Assembly (NCBI GenBank): GCA_019753375.1 | Contig: JAIELC010000066.1 | Location: forward strand, 1 to 47,212 | Direction: 5' to 3' | Length of the DNA stretch: 47,212 nucleotides | From: Sphingomonas sp. | Lineage (GTDB): Bacteria > Pseudomonadota > Alphaproteobacteria > Sphingomonadales > Sphingomonadaceae | Shown: piece after piece, positions 10,802 through 18,508 of the stretch | How positions within the stretch are numbered: position 1 is the first letter of the stretch | Layout of the letters: every line of letters starts with the position of its first letter | Translations under genes and position numbers: made by a program | Notes under the pieces: generated by a model | What the model saw: only the letters and a program-made list of their open reading frames with translations | Database searches by the model: none | Told to the model about the DNA's origin: nothing

Positions 10802-10942
10802 TTATTTTGGTTTTGCGCCGTCCGCAGTTTTGGCAACCGCATCACCGGCCGAGCGAACATCCTTGCCCATGCCCTCAACAGTGTTGCAAGCGGCAACCGA
10901 CAGGGCGGCAGCGGAAAGGACTAAGGCGACAATAAAGCGCAT
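10802..10942 (-). CDS. Entericidin A/B family small lipoprotein
   Basis: A 46-residue lipoprotein: signal peptide MRFIVALVLSAAALSVAAC with the lipobox cysteine at 19, then the entericidin pattern NTVEGMGKDVRSAGDAV and a short basic tail. Entericidins are small membrane lipoproteins linked to stress and stationary phase (EcnB is called bacteriolytic in E. coli). I chose the ATG at 10942, which has GGGAG about 8 nt upstream; an in-frame extension to 11005 is not needed. A consensus EcfG-type promoter lies about 130 nt upstream (11072-11096), so expression by the general stress sigma factor encoded nearby is likely. Confidence 0.85.
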   Translation of the reverse strand: MRFIVALVLSAAALSVAACNTVEGMGKDVRSAGDAVAKTADGAKPK

Positions 10943-10972
10943 TACGTGACTCCCAGCGAGATTGGATGATTT

Positions 10973-11023
10973 AAGGCCCGGGCGCGTCGCCGGGGGGGAG
11001 GGCAATGGAGCCCGGGCCTTTTT
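10973..11023 (+). terminator. Rho-independent terminator, plus strand
   Basis: A perfect 11-bp inverted repeat, AAGGCCCGGGC (10973-10983) with GCCCGGGCCTT (11010-11020), ends in a T run on the plus strand. It could stop read-through from tatC. On the minus strand the same hairpin lies in the predicted 5' leader of the entericidin mRNA, without a following U run. Confidence 0.65.
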
Positions 11024-11071
11024 CGTGGATGACGGAAGCGGGGGGGCAAAATACCGCCATCCGGAATACCT

Positions 11072-11096
11072 AACGTGCCATCAAGACAACGGTTCC
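11072..11096 (-). promoter_or_regulatory. EcfG-type promoter upstream of the entericidin gene
   Basis: Read on the minus strand this is GGAAC (11096-11092), 16 nt, then CGTT (11075-11072), an exact match to the alphaproteobacterial general stress promoter consensus. It points towards the entericidin-like gene starting at 10942 and would give a leader of roughly 120 nt. Confidence 0.7.
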
Positions 11097-11118
11097 ACGC
11101 CTTGCAAAATTTTTTTGC

Positions 11119-12714
11119 TCAGTCGCGTCCGGTAATAGCGACGGCGATCTGATAGCTGCCGGTCGCGGGATCAACTTCAAGTTTCGAGCGTAGCTGACGC
11201 GCCAAACCTTCCAGAACACGGCTGTAACGATCGGCAACGTCTCTTCCGTCCAAAGGATCGTGGACGAGCGACGGGGAAGACACCCGCAGGATGGCCCGAT
11301 CAGCCGCGTCGCCGGGGGATAGGGACACTGCCACCGTGGTGGCCGGATTGGCCATCATCGCGAGTTCGATAAGCTCGGTAATGAGGAAGGCGATTGCCGT
11401 TGCCACGTCCTGATTGGCGTACCAGCTTTCCAGACTGAGCGTTATTGCGACTGCTGGTTGGTCGTCAGGTACCGTGGCGCGCAGATTTGATGCCAGATCG
11501 CCGATGATCGACCGCAAGCTGAGCCCCGAATTTTCCTCCAGCTCGGCATAATGGTTGCGGTGGACGACGGCGAGCGCATCGACACGGCGCTGGATCGACG
11601 CATAAGCCGCCACCGCTTCCGGATGCCTCGCGCCACGCGCATGAAAATTGATCAGGCTGGAGATAACCTGGAGGTTGTTCTTGACGCGGTGGTGCACCTC
11701 GCGCGTCAGCCTGGTCTGGCGGACCAGGCCTTCGGCGAGACCCGCTTCGTGAAGGATGACGGTTCGGGTGATTGCCTGGAAGGTTTCGCCAAGTTCACGG
11801 ATTTCCTGTGCCGGCATTGCATGGGCAACCCCCAGGTCTATTTGGCTGCCCGGCTGATAGGCGGCGACAGTACGCCGTAATTGACGCAGCGGCCGGATCA
11901 GCAGCCGATCCACAACAAACCAGGCTATGCTCGTCGCCGCCGCCCACATCAGGAATGGCAAAATCGTTGCCAGCAAGGTGGTCGATGTTAGGGGCGCACT
12001 GCGCACACGCATGGTCATTGCCAAGTTGGCCAGACCCAGCCGGACCTGCATTTGCTCGACCCGATCAAGCGGCCCGAGGCCAGCAAGCGATTCGAGCGTG
12101 AGCGCCTTGTCACCGTTTGAGATTTCGGCGCCAAATGGCTGCGTGAACCCACTGGGGCGCGCGATCCGATTGAGGAAGGCGATCGGGAACAGCGCCGTCG
12201 CGATAAGATTACCGCTCGGACTCGTGATCGATAGCGTCAACCCCCGGCTCGGGGCGATGACGGCAACGGGATTTGATGTTCCCGTCAAGCGGCTAGCGTC
12301 GATGGGCAGTGGGGCGCTGGAGCCACACCGAACGACGCCAGTCTTGTCGGCAATGCGAAACCGGGCGCCGGCGGACAATTGCTCTGCGAACACGCCTTGA
12401 GCGCGCGCGCAGCTGGCGAGGTCGTTCGGCGAATCGTCAAGAGCGTTCAGCGCGACGCGCAACGCATTCATGTCGCCGGTCAGTTCAATGCTGAGCGCGC
12501 GCGATGACTCTGCAGCCGCAACGCGCAGTCGCGAGCGTGTTTCCTGATCGGCGAGCCGGGTGGTCTGCAGCGCCGCAAAAGCGGCGACCAAGGCGAGCGG
12601 CAAAAGCGCACCGCTCAAAATAAGAAAAAGTTTTGCACCGGTCGGAATTTTCCCAAGGCCCCAGCTTTCCGGTTTGAGCTTGGGCGGGATGTTCTGACCG
12701 TCGGCGTCACCCAT
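11119..12714 (-). CDS. phyP: HisKA_2-type sensor protein with degenerate ATP-binding domain, PhyP-like
   Basis: A 531-residue membrane sensor: membrane helices at about 28-50 and 246-268 flank a periplasmic domain of about 195 residues, then a HAMP-like linker (271-320) and a HisKA_2 dimerisation/phosphoacceptor domain with H342 in EVHHRVKNNLQ. The C-terminal ATPase domain is unusual: the N-box expected as NELVTNA reads TELIELA (447-453), and the DxGxG box is replaced by RVSSPS (477-482). Loss of these residues predicts no kinase activity. In Sphingomonas the PhyR phosphatase PhyP lies in the phyR locus and acts as a negative regulator, so I infer that role. It follows nepR by 10 nt in the same transcript. 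Confidence 0.75.
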   Translation of the reverse strand: MGDADGQNIPPKLKPESWGLGKIPTGAKLFLILSGALLPLALVAAFAALQTTRLADQETRSRLRVAAAESSRALSIELTGDMNALRVALNALDDSPNDLASCARAQGVFAEQLSAGARFRIADKTGVVRCGSSAPLPIDASRLTGTSNPVAVIAPSRGLTLSITSPSGNLIATALFPIAFLNRIARPSGFTQPFGAEISNGDKALTLESLAGLGPLDRVEQMQVRLGLANLAMTMRVRSAPLTSTTLLATILPFLMWAAATSIAWFVVDRLLIRPLRQLRRTVAAYQPGSQIDLGVAHAMPAQEIRELGETFQAITRTVILHEAGLAEGLVRQTRLTREVHHRVKNNLQVISSLINFHARGARHPEAVAAYASIQRRVDALAVVHRNHYAELEENSGLSLRSIIGDLASNLRATVPDDQPAVAITLSLESWYANQDVATAIAFLITELIELAMMANPATTVAVSLSPGDAADRAILRVSSPSLVHDPLDGRDVADRYSRVLEGLARQLRSKLEVDPATGSYQIAVAITGRD

Positions 12715-12724
12715 CGGGGCGGCC

Positions 12725-12904
12725 TTAGGCTAGCTTGTTCAGCAAATCGAGCATTTCTGCCGGGATCGTTTCCTCAACAGTTTGTTGGTACACGGATCGC
12801 AAAACTGCCCCTGCATCACGCCCATCACGTGGGCGTTCCGCTGCGCTGGACTTGTCCGACTTTTTTAGTGGCTTGTTACCTGACCGCAAAATCCAGTCCC
12901 CCAT
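12725..12904 (-). CDS. nepR: Anti-sigma factor NepR
   Basis: A 59-residue protein with the NepR signature in its C-terminal half (LRSVYQQTVEETIPAEML, then a short helix DLLNKLA). NepR sequesters the EcfG sigma factor until phosphorylated PhyR displaces it. The start is uncertain: I use the ATG at 12904, but the frame extends to a GTG at 12910 and a TTG at 12940 and no strong ribosome site decides. An EcfG-type promoter lies upstream at 13001-13026, giving autoregulation. Here nepR is paired with the PhyP-like gene rather than with ecfG. Confidence 0.88.
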   Translation of the reverse strand: MGDWILRSGNKPLKKSDKSSAAERPRDGRDAGAVLRSVYQQTVEETIPAEMLDLLNKLA

Positions 12905-13000
12905 CGCCACATAGTAAGCGGCTTCGGTAGAAATCAGCAAATTTTTACCGCCGCACCATCATTCGAGCGAACGATAAGTGTACATTGGTCCAAATACGTG

Positions 13001-13026
13001 AAACCAAATCGCGTCTCATTTGTTCC
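13001..13026 (-). promoter_or_regulatory. EcfG-type promoter of nepR
   Basis: On the minus strand GGAAC (13026-13022) is followed after 17 nt by GTTT (13004-13001). This fits the GGAAC-N16..17-(C)GTT general stress promoter and points at nepR and the PhyP-like gene, about 100 nt upstream of the nepR ATG. Confidence 0.7.
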
Positions 13027-13117
13027 ACCGGAGTAGCGATTTTTCGGGAGGGGCTTTGACGATCCCCGGAAGACCGTATGAAACACAGGCCGTTGATACC
13101 AGGAGTGTTGCACAATC

Positions 13118-13921
13118 ATGGCGCTAGGACAACAACTTGCTCCCCATCTTCCCTTCCTTCGCCGTTATGGGCGGGCACTGACCGGCAGCCAGTCGCATGG
13201 CGATCGGTATGTTCGGGCAACACTTGAGGCAATTGTTGCTGCGCCGGACCAGTTTCCAACACATGTCGATCCTCGACTGGGTTTGTACCGCATGTTCCAG
13301 GGGATCTGGAATTCCGCCAACCACGATAGTTTTGCTCCAGGTCCTGGCGAGATTGCCGATGAAGCCGAGGCGATTGCGCGGGCGCGGCTTGCAAGGATGA
13401 CGCCTTTGTCGCGTCAGGCCTTGTTATTGACGGCGATGGAGGGCTTCTCGCCAGAAGACGCCGCCTATCTGATCGAAGTCGATGCCGGAGAGATTGAATC
13501 GTTGGTCGGCGACGCGCTGAGCGAAATTGATCAGCAAACCCGGTCGCGGGTGCTGATCATCGAAGATGAACCCATTATCGCGATGGACATTGAAACCATC
13601 GTTCGCGATCTGGGGCACGATGTTACCGGCGTCGCCGTGACCCGTGACGAAGCGGTTGCGCTGGCGATGGACGTACGGCCAGGGTTGGTCCTTGCCGATA
13701 TTCAACTGGCAGACGACAGTTCGGGCATCGATGCGGTGAAAGACATTCTGTCAAAGTTCAGCGTGCCGGTCATCTTCATTACGGCGTTCCCAGAGCGGTT
13801 GTTGACCGGCGAACGTCCAGAGCCGACCTTTTTAATTACCAAGCCTTTCCAGCGGTCAACCGTTAAGGCGGCAATAAGTCAGGCGTTGTTCTTTGATGCG
13901 GCGACGGTACCTGCCGCCTGA
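13118..13921 (+). CDS. phyR: General stress response regulator PhyR (anti-anti-sigma factor)
   Basis: A 267-residue protein with an EcfG sigma-like N-terminal domain (sigma2-like 1-60, sigma4-like 85-140) and a C-terminal receiver domain (143-262). Receiver residues are complete: E149-D150, phosphoacceptor D194 in LADIQLADDSSG, T222 in FITAFPERLLTG (the FAT GUY-type sequence of this receiver class) and K242 in ITKPF. On phosphorylation the sigma-like domain binds NepR and frees EcfG. It is divergent from nepR across about 210 nt and precedes ecfG by 120 nt. AGGAG at 13101 serves the ATG at 13118, with a rather long spacing. Confidence 0.96.
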   Translation: MALGQQLAPHLPFLRRYGRALTGSQSHGDRYVRATLEAIVAAPDQFPTHVDPRLGLYRMFQGIWNSANHDSFAPGPGEIADEAEAIARARLARMTPLSRQALLLTAMEGFSPEDAAYLIEVDAGEIESLVGDALSEIDQQTRSRVLIIEDEPIIAMDIETIVRDLGHDVTGVAVTRDEAVALAMDVRPGLVLADIQLADDSSGIDAVKDILSKFSVPVIFITAFPERLLTGERPEPTFLITKPFQRSTVKAAISQALFFDAATVPAA

Positions 13922-13924
13922 TCG

Positions 13925-13950
13925 GGAACCAAGCATTGAAGTCGGGTGTT
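13925..13950 (+). promoter_or_regulatory. Probable EcfG-type promoter of ecfG
   Basis: GGAAC at 13925-13929 and GTT at 13948-13950, separated by 18 nt, in the gap between phyR and ecfG. It matches the stress promoter with a slightly long spacer and would give ecfG its own autoregulated transcript. Confidence 0.55.
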
Positions 13951-14041
13951 GATCGACAATGGCCGATCGTAACGCCCCAGTATCAATGAATACCGCTACC
14001 GTTGTCGGTCGAGACGATCGGACGGACGCCAGGTCGCGCCG

Positions 14042-14752
14042 ATGCGCACGCCAACCATCGAAGTTGAACGGAACCGCATGACTGACCAGCCGCAAGACGA
14101 TGACGCGTTGCATGGTGGCCAGCAGGAAATTGTGCCCGACCAGGCCGAGCGCGTGGCGTTGCCAGACGCCGAATTCAAACGACAATTGTCGGAAGTAATT
14201 CCGCATTTGCGCGCTTTTGGCCGGTCGGTTTCCGGTAATCGCGATCTGGCCGATGATCTGGTGCAGGAAACGCTGATGAAGGCGTGGGCTGCGCGAGGCC
14301 GGTTCCATGGCGGCACGAATATGCGGGCGTGGACCTTCATCATCCTGCGCAACCTTTACCTATCGCAGATGCGTCGATCGCGCTTTCGCGGCGAATGGGA
14401 TGATCTTGTCGCGGATCGCGTGCTTGCGGCGCCCGCCGGGCAGGATAAGCAGATTGAGCTGGGCGATATGCAGCGGGCATTGCTGCAATTGCCCCAGCCA
14501 CAGCGCGAAGCGTTGATTTTGGTGGGAGCCGGGGGATTTGCTTATGAGGAAGCCGCAGAAATCTGCGGCGTGGCAGTCGGCACCATCAAGAGCCGGGTGG
14601 CGCGTGGCCGGGTTGCGCTGGAAGCATTACTATCCGGCAGCGACATGCCGGCCCGCAACACGCAACCTGCTGGTGATGGGCGATCGGTGCTCGATACGAT
14701 TATTGACGAAGTCAACCAGCTCAGTCGCGATCACGCCCCGTCGGACCAGTGA
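14042..14752 (+). CDS. ecfG: RNA polymerase sigma factor EcfG (general stress response)
   Basis: An ECF15-type sigma factor of up to 236 residues. The sigma2 region runs from LSEVIPHLRAFGRSVSGN to the -10 recognition helix with DDLVQETLMKAW, the linker contains RSRFRGEWDDL, and the sigma4 region (about 135-195) has LQLPQPQREALILVGAGGF and the recognition helix AVGTIKSRVARGR. Its place beside phyR and nepR makes the EcfG assignment secure. I use the ATG at 14042; a second in-frame ATG at 14078 (MTDQPQDD) is also possible. Its last 32 nt overlap the 3' end of a convergent small gene. Confidence 0.93.
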   Translation: MRTPTIEVERNRMTDQPQDDDALHGGQQEIVPDQAERVALPDAEFKRQLSEVIPHLRAFGRSVSGNRDLADDLVQETLMKAWAARGRFHGGTNMRAWTFIILRNLYLSQMRRSRFRGEWDDLVADRVLAAPAGQDKQIELGDMQRALLQLPQPQREALILVGAGGFAYEEAAEICGVAVGTIKSRVARGRVALEALLSGSDMPARNTQPAGDGRSVLDTIIDEVNQLSRDHAPSDQ

Positions 14753-14939
14753 CGGGGCTGGTGATCGCGTCCAGCCGACGCAATAAATCCGCCAAATCTT
14801 CTGGAGTCGCTTCGGTGCGACCATAGGCAGCCGTAAGCGCCGTGCCGATTGTCCGCACAATGCCCGGCTTCGGCACAGCGATGATCCCGTTTTCATTCAC
14901 GGCTCGCTGGAAATATGGGGTGGCATTGGGTATCGACAT
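14721..14939 (-). CDS. Small conserved-looking protein of unknown function, convergent with ecfG
   Basis: A 72-residue reading frame starting at an ATG (14939) with a GGAG ribosome site close upstream. The predicted protein is soluble, with a basic Pro-rich middle (AVPKPGIVRTIGTAL) and a helix EDLADLLRRLDAI. I do not recognise a family. The frame continues upstream to 15326 inside glnE, but the protein-like part begins at this ATG and it fills the gap between ecfG and glnE, which otherwise would be empty. Its 3' end overlaps ecfG by 32 nt. It could be part of the stress-response locus, but nothing in the sequence shows this. Confidence 0.5.
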   Translation of the reverse strand: MSIPNATPYFQRAVNENGIIAVPKPGIVRTIGTALTAAYGRTEATPEDLADLLRRLDAITSPVTGPTGRDRD

Positions 14940-15072
14940 GTCTCCAACAACGACCGAGTTGCAGTTTCGTTGCGATACTCCCAAGCCACGGCGCCGGTTT
15001 TGCGACAAATCGTTTTTGAAGCATCTGTATCGCCACTGAATATTCGCGCTGAAGCCGTGACGCGTTGATGGG

Positions 15073-17775
15073 ATGACGCCTGCCATCCCACCGCGGCCGG
15101 CAGTTTCCGGGATCAACAATGCGATTGAGCGAGCCCGGGCGTGTGCGCCGTTCCTGGCGCAGTTGATCGACCGCGAACCAGCTTTGGTCGATCGACTGCG
15201 CGCACAGCCTTTTCCCGACCCGTTGACCTTGCGGATCGATGACCCCGAAATGCCGGTTGCGCGCCGGCTGCGGCTGGAAAGGCGCCGCCTGGCGTTGTGC
15301 GTTGGGCTGGGTGATTTGGCTGGCATCCTCGATCTTGATGACGTGACGCGCGCGCTGAGCGATTTCGCCGATTACGCCCTGGACGCCGCGATCCGTGCCG
15401 CCATGGAAGAACGCCTGCCTGGCGCGCCGACGGAGGGTTTTGCGGCCCTTGCGCTTGGCAAGCAGGGGAGCCACGAGCTCAATTATTCGTCGGATATTGA
15501 TCCGATATTGCTTTTTGACCCGGCGGTTCTGCCGACTCACCCGCGTGAGGCCCCGGAAGACGCCGCAGTCCGCATTGCCCGTCGGGTGATCGACTTACTG
15601 CAGACGCGCGATGGCGACGGTTATGTCCTGCGCGTCGATCTGCGACTGCGCCCGTCGCCCGAAGCGACGCCGATCGCCCTGTCCGTAGCGGCGGCGATTT
15701 CTTATTACGAATCGTTGGCGCTCCCGTGGGAACGAGCCGCCTTTATCCGGGCCCGCGCCGCGGCTGGTGATCGCGCCCTGGGAGGGCGGTTTCTCACCGC
15801 GATCCAGCCCTTTATCTGGCGGCGCGCGCTCGATTTCGGTGCCATCGGCGAGATCAGATCAATTTCCCGCCGCATTCGCGATCATTACATGCACGGTCAA
15901 ATATTCGGCCCCGGCTATGATCTGAAGCGCGGTCGCGGGGGCATTCGCGAGGTCGAATTTTTCACGCAGATTCATCAGTTGATCCATGGCGGCAGAGAAG
16001 TGGCTGTGCGGGCGCCGGCGACACGCGATGCGCTCGCTGCCCTGGCGGCGGCGGGGCTGATCGATAGCGACGACGCAGCAGCGCTTTCGGCGTCTTACAC
16101 GCTGTTGCGCACCGTCGAACACCGCGTTCAGATGGTCGACGACCTGCAGACCCACCGGCTCCCCGAAGGCAAAGGGCTTGAGCAGCTCGCGCAGTTGCAC
16201 GGTTTGGACGGCCCGGCTCGACTGCTTGACCTGTTGGCGCCTTTTGTTGCGACGACCGGGCGGTTGTACGACGCTTTGGAACCCGGCAGCGACGACCAGC
16301 TATCGGTAACGCATGATCATTTGAATGCTGATCTGGCGAACCTGGGGTTCGCCGACCCTGCCGGTGCAGCGCGATTGATTGCCGTTTGGCGGAGCGGTGC
16401 ATATCCTGCGCTGCGCAGCCCGGCCGCGCGGGCGGCGCTGGAGGCCGTTTTGCCCGCCCTGATTGCGGCCTTGGCAAAGGCACCGGATGTCGCAGGCGCG
16501 ATGGCGAGGCTCGACCGCATCCTGGCAAAGCTGTCCAGTGCGATCAATTTCTTCCGCTTGCTGGAAGCCCGACCCGCGCTTGCCCAGTTGCTTGGTCAAA
16601 TTCTAAGCTTGGCACCGCCGCTGGCTGATACCTTGGGGCAGCGGCCCGAATTGTTCGATGCCCTGTTCGATTCGAGCGCGTTGGATCCCGTACCTGACGT
16701 GGCCACATTGATGGCCGAGATGCGCGCCGGCGTCGCGGCGTCGACTATTGAAGCATTGCTCGATCATGTGCGCCGTATCGTGGGCGAGCGACGCTTTGCG
16801 CTGGGAACGCAGATTGTTGCTGGCAGCAGCGATCCATTGAGCGTTGCCAGCGGCTATGCGCGCGTGGCTGAGGCAGCCATCAACGTGCTGACTGCAGCGA
16901 CGGTCGACGATTTCGCGCTGCGCCACGGCCATGTGCAAGGCAGCGATCTGGTGATCCTCGCCCTCGGCCGATTGGGCGGTGGCGCGCTGACCCATGCGTC
17001 GGATCTTGATCTGATATTCCTGTTTACCGGAGACTATGCCGGTGAGTCAGACGGCGAAAAGCCCTTAGGAGCGGTCTTGTATTACAACCGCCTGGCGCAG
17101 CGCATCACGGCGGCTCTGTCGGTGCCGACAGCATCCGGCCCATTATACGATATTGACACTCGCCTGCGCCCCTCGGGAGCGCAAGGGCCGCTGGTGGTAT
17201 CGACTGAGGGCTTTGCGCGCTATCAGCGGGAAAGCGCGTGGACATGGGAACATATGGCGCTCACCCGCGCGCGGCCAGTGTTCGGGACCGATCGCGCCCG
17301 CGCCGAAGTGACTGCAATTATTACGGATGTACTGGGTGGCGATCGACCGGTCCGCGACGTTGTTGCCGACGCGGTTCATATGCGCGCAGACATTGCGCGG
17401 CATAAACCACCGACTGGTCCGCTTGATGCAAAGCTGTTGCCGGGCGGGCTGGTCGATCTGGAATTTACCGTGCATGCCACGCAGCTCGCCCACCGCACAG
17501 GATTTGACCCTGACGTGCGCCGCGCGATCGATTTGCTTTCTGAACAAGGGCTGATTTCGCCGCGCCTTGGTGCATCTTATGATCTGTTGATGCGGCTGCT
17601 TGTTGTGATGCGGCTGCTTGCCCCCGACGGACAATTGCCAGTTGCTGCACCGCGAAACGTTATTGCCCGCGCGCTGGGTACCGACGATTGGGCACAGGCA
17701 GTTGCCTCATTCGATGCGGCGCGGCAGGAAGTTTCCCGAAGCTGGCTGGCGGTCGCAGAAGGAAGGACGAATTGA
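15073..17775 (+). CDS. glnE: Bifunctional glutamine synthetase adenylyltransferase/deadenylylase
   Basis: A 900-residue GlnE that adds or removes AMP on glutamine synthetase in response to PII state. Two nucleotidyltransferase domains are visible: the N-terminal deadenylylase with SSDID at 139-143 (ALGKQGSHELNYSSDID) and the C-terminal adenylylase with SDLD at 643-646 (ALGRLGGGALTHASDLD), each followed by helical GlnE/GlnD-linker domains. KRGRGGIREVEF near 280 and LPGGLVDLEFTVHA near 790 are conserved repeats of the family. The length is slightly shorter than E. coli GlnE (946). The stop overlaps the bcp start by 1 nt. Confidence 0.96.
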   Translation: MTPAIPPRPAVSGINNAIERARACAPFLAQLIDREPALVDRLRAQPFPDPLTLRIDDPEMPVARRLRLERRRLALCVGLGDLAGILDLDDVTRALSDFADYALDAAIRAAMEERLPGAPTEGFAALALGKQGSHELNYSSDIDPILLFDPAVLPTHPREAPEDAAVRIARRVIDLLQTRDGDGYVLRVDLRLRPSPEATPIALSVAAAISYYESLALPWERAAFIRARAAAGDRALGGRFLTAIQPFIWRRALDFGAIGEIRSISRRIRDHYMHGQIFGPGYDLKRGRGGIREVEFFTQIHQLIHGGREVAVRAPATRDALAALAAAGLIDSDDAAALSASYTLLRTVEHRVQMVDDLQTHRLPEGKGLEQLAQLHGLDGPARLLDLLAPFVATTGRLYDALEPGSDDQLSVTHDHLNADLANLGFADPAGAARLIAVWRSGAYPALRSPAARAALEAVLPALIAALAKAPDVAGAMARLDRILAKLSSAINFFRLLEARPALAQLLGQILSLAPPLADTLGQRPELFDALFDSSALDPVPDVATLMAEMRAGVAASTIEALLDHVRRIVGERRFALGTQIVAGSSDPLSVASGYARVAEAAINVLTAATVDDFALRHGHVQGSDLVILALGRLGGGALTHASDLDLIFLFTGDYAGESDGEKPLGAVLYYNRLAQRITAALSVPTASGPLYDIDTRLRPSGAQGPLVVSTEGFARYQRESAWTWEHMALTRARPVFGTDRARAEVTAIITDVLGGDRPVRDVVADAVHMRADIARHKPPTGPLDAKLLPGGLVDLEFTVHATQLAHRTGFDPDVRRAIDLLSEQGLISPRLGASYDLLMRLLVVMRLLAPDGQLPVAAPRNVIARALGTDDWAQAVASFDAARQEVSRSWLAVAEGRTN

Positions 17776-18239
17776 TGATAATCCAAGAAGGCAATAAACT
17801 TCCGGATTTGGTCCTCACCGGGCTTGATGGTCACCCGATCAAGTTGACCAGCTTCGTGGGTAAGCCGTTTGTCCTCTATTTCTATCCCAAGGATGATACG
17901 TCGGGATGTACTCGGGAAGCCCAGGATTTTACCGAGCACAAGCCAGCGTTCGACGCACTTGGTGCGGTGCTTCTGGGCGTTTCGAAAGATCCGCCGTCAA
18001 AGCACCGGAAATTCATTGATAAATATGCGCTGTCGGTACCGCTGGCGACCGATGAAGATTCGAGCGTGATGGAAGCCTTGGGCGTTTGGGTCGAAAAGAG
18101 CATGTACGGCAAATCCTATATGGGCATTGACCGATCGACTTTCCTGTTCGACGCAAACGGCATCTTGATCAAAGCGTGGCGACGCGTCCGCGTACCCGGT
18201 CACGTGGCGGAGGTTCTGGAAGCAGTCCGCGCACTTTAA
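17775..18239 (+). CDS. bcp: Thiol peroxidase of the BCP/PrxQ family, 1-Cys type
   Basis: A 154-residue peroxiredoxin reducing hydrogen peroxide and organic peroxides in the cytosol. The peroxidatic Cys is C45 in DDTSGCTREAQDF. The resolving cysteine that many BCP proteins have five residues later is Q50 here, so this is a 1-Cys form that must use an external thiol. The start ATG at 17775 overlaps the glnE stop (TGATG), giving translational coupling; the reading frame extends upstream inside glnE but homology begins at MIIQEGNKLP. A 269-nt gap follows. Confidence 0.94.
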   Translation: MIIQEGNKLPDLVLTGLDGHPIKLTSFVGKPFVLYFYPKDDTSGCTREAQDFTEHKPAFDALGAVLLGVSKDPPSKHRKFIDKYALSVPLATDEDSSVMEALGVWVEKSMYGKSYMGIDRSTFLFDANGILIKAWRRVRVPGHVAEVLEAVRAL

Positions 18240-18508
18240 TTTGCCGATGGGGCGCTGCGGAGGGCGATTCGCGATAATGTTCGGATATTTTCAGATGTTT
18301 CGATGCTGTTCCGACCGGCCGGACCTGCTCGAGAAGCGGTCAATCAACGACTCGCCGCAGGAGCGCTGCGACTCAACCCGGCGAGCTTCGCCAAGGCTTG
18401 CCTATCGGTAACGCTCTAACCCAAGACCGTGATCGTCAAAGCGCTTCGGGGTCTAAGCGTGGAAACTATCGGAGCAAAAAATGGTTCCGATCGGGTCGCT
18501 GGGGAAAA
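18240..18508. other. Intergenic region bcp-M23 peptidase
   Basis: 269 nt without a convincing gene. It should contain the promoter of the M23 peptidase gene. On the minus strand a GGAAC-N17-GTTT match (18489-18464 region) resembles an EcfG promoter but no gene follows it on that strand. Confidence 0.5.

Noticed and set aside
13073..13099. EcfG-like promoter GGAAG-N18-CGTT before phyR
   Set aside because: Mismatch in the -35 element and a long spacer; the distance to the phyR ATG is also very short for a leader.
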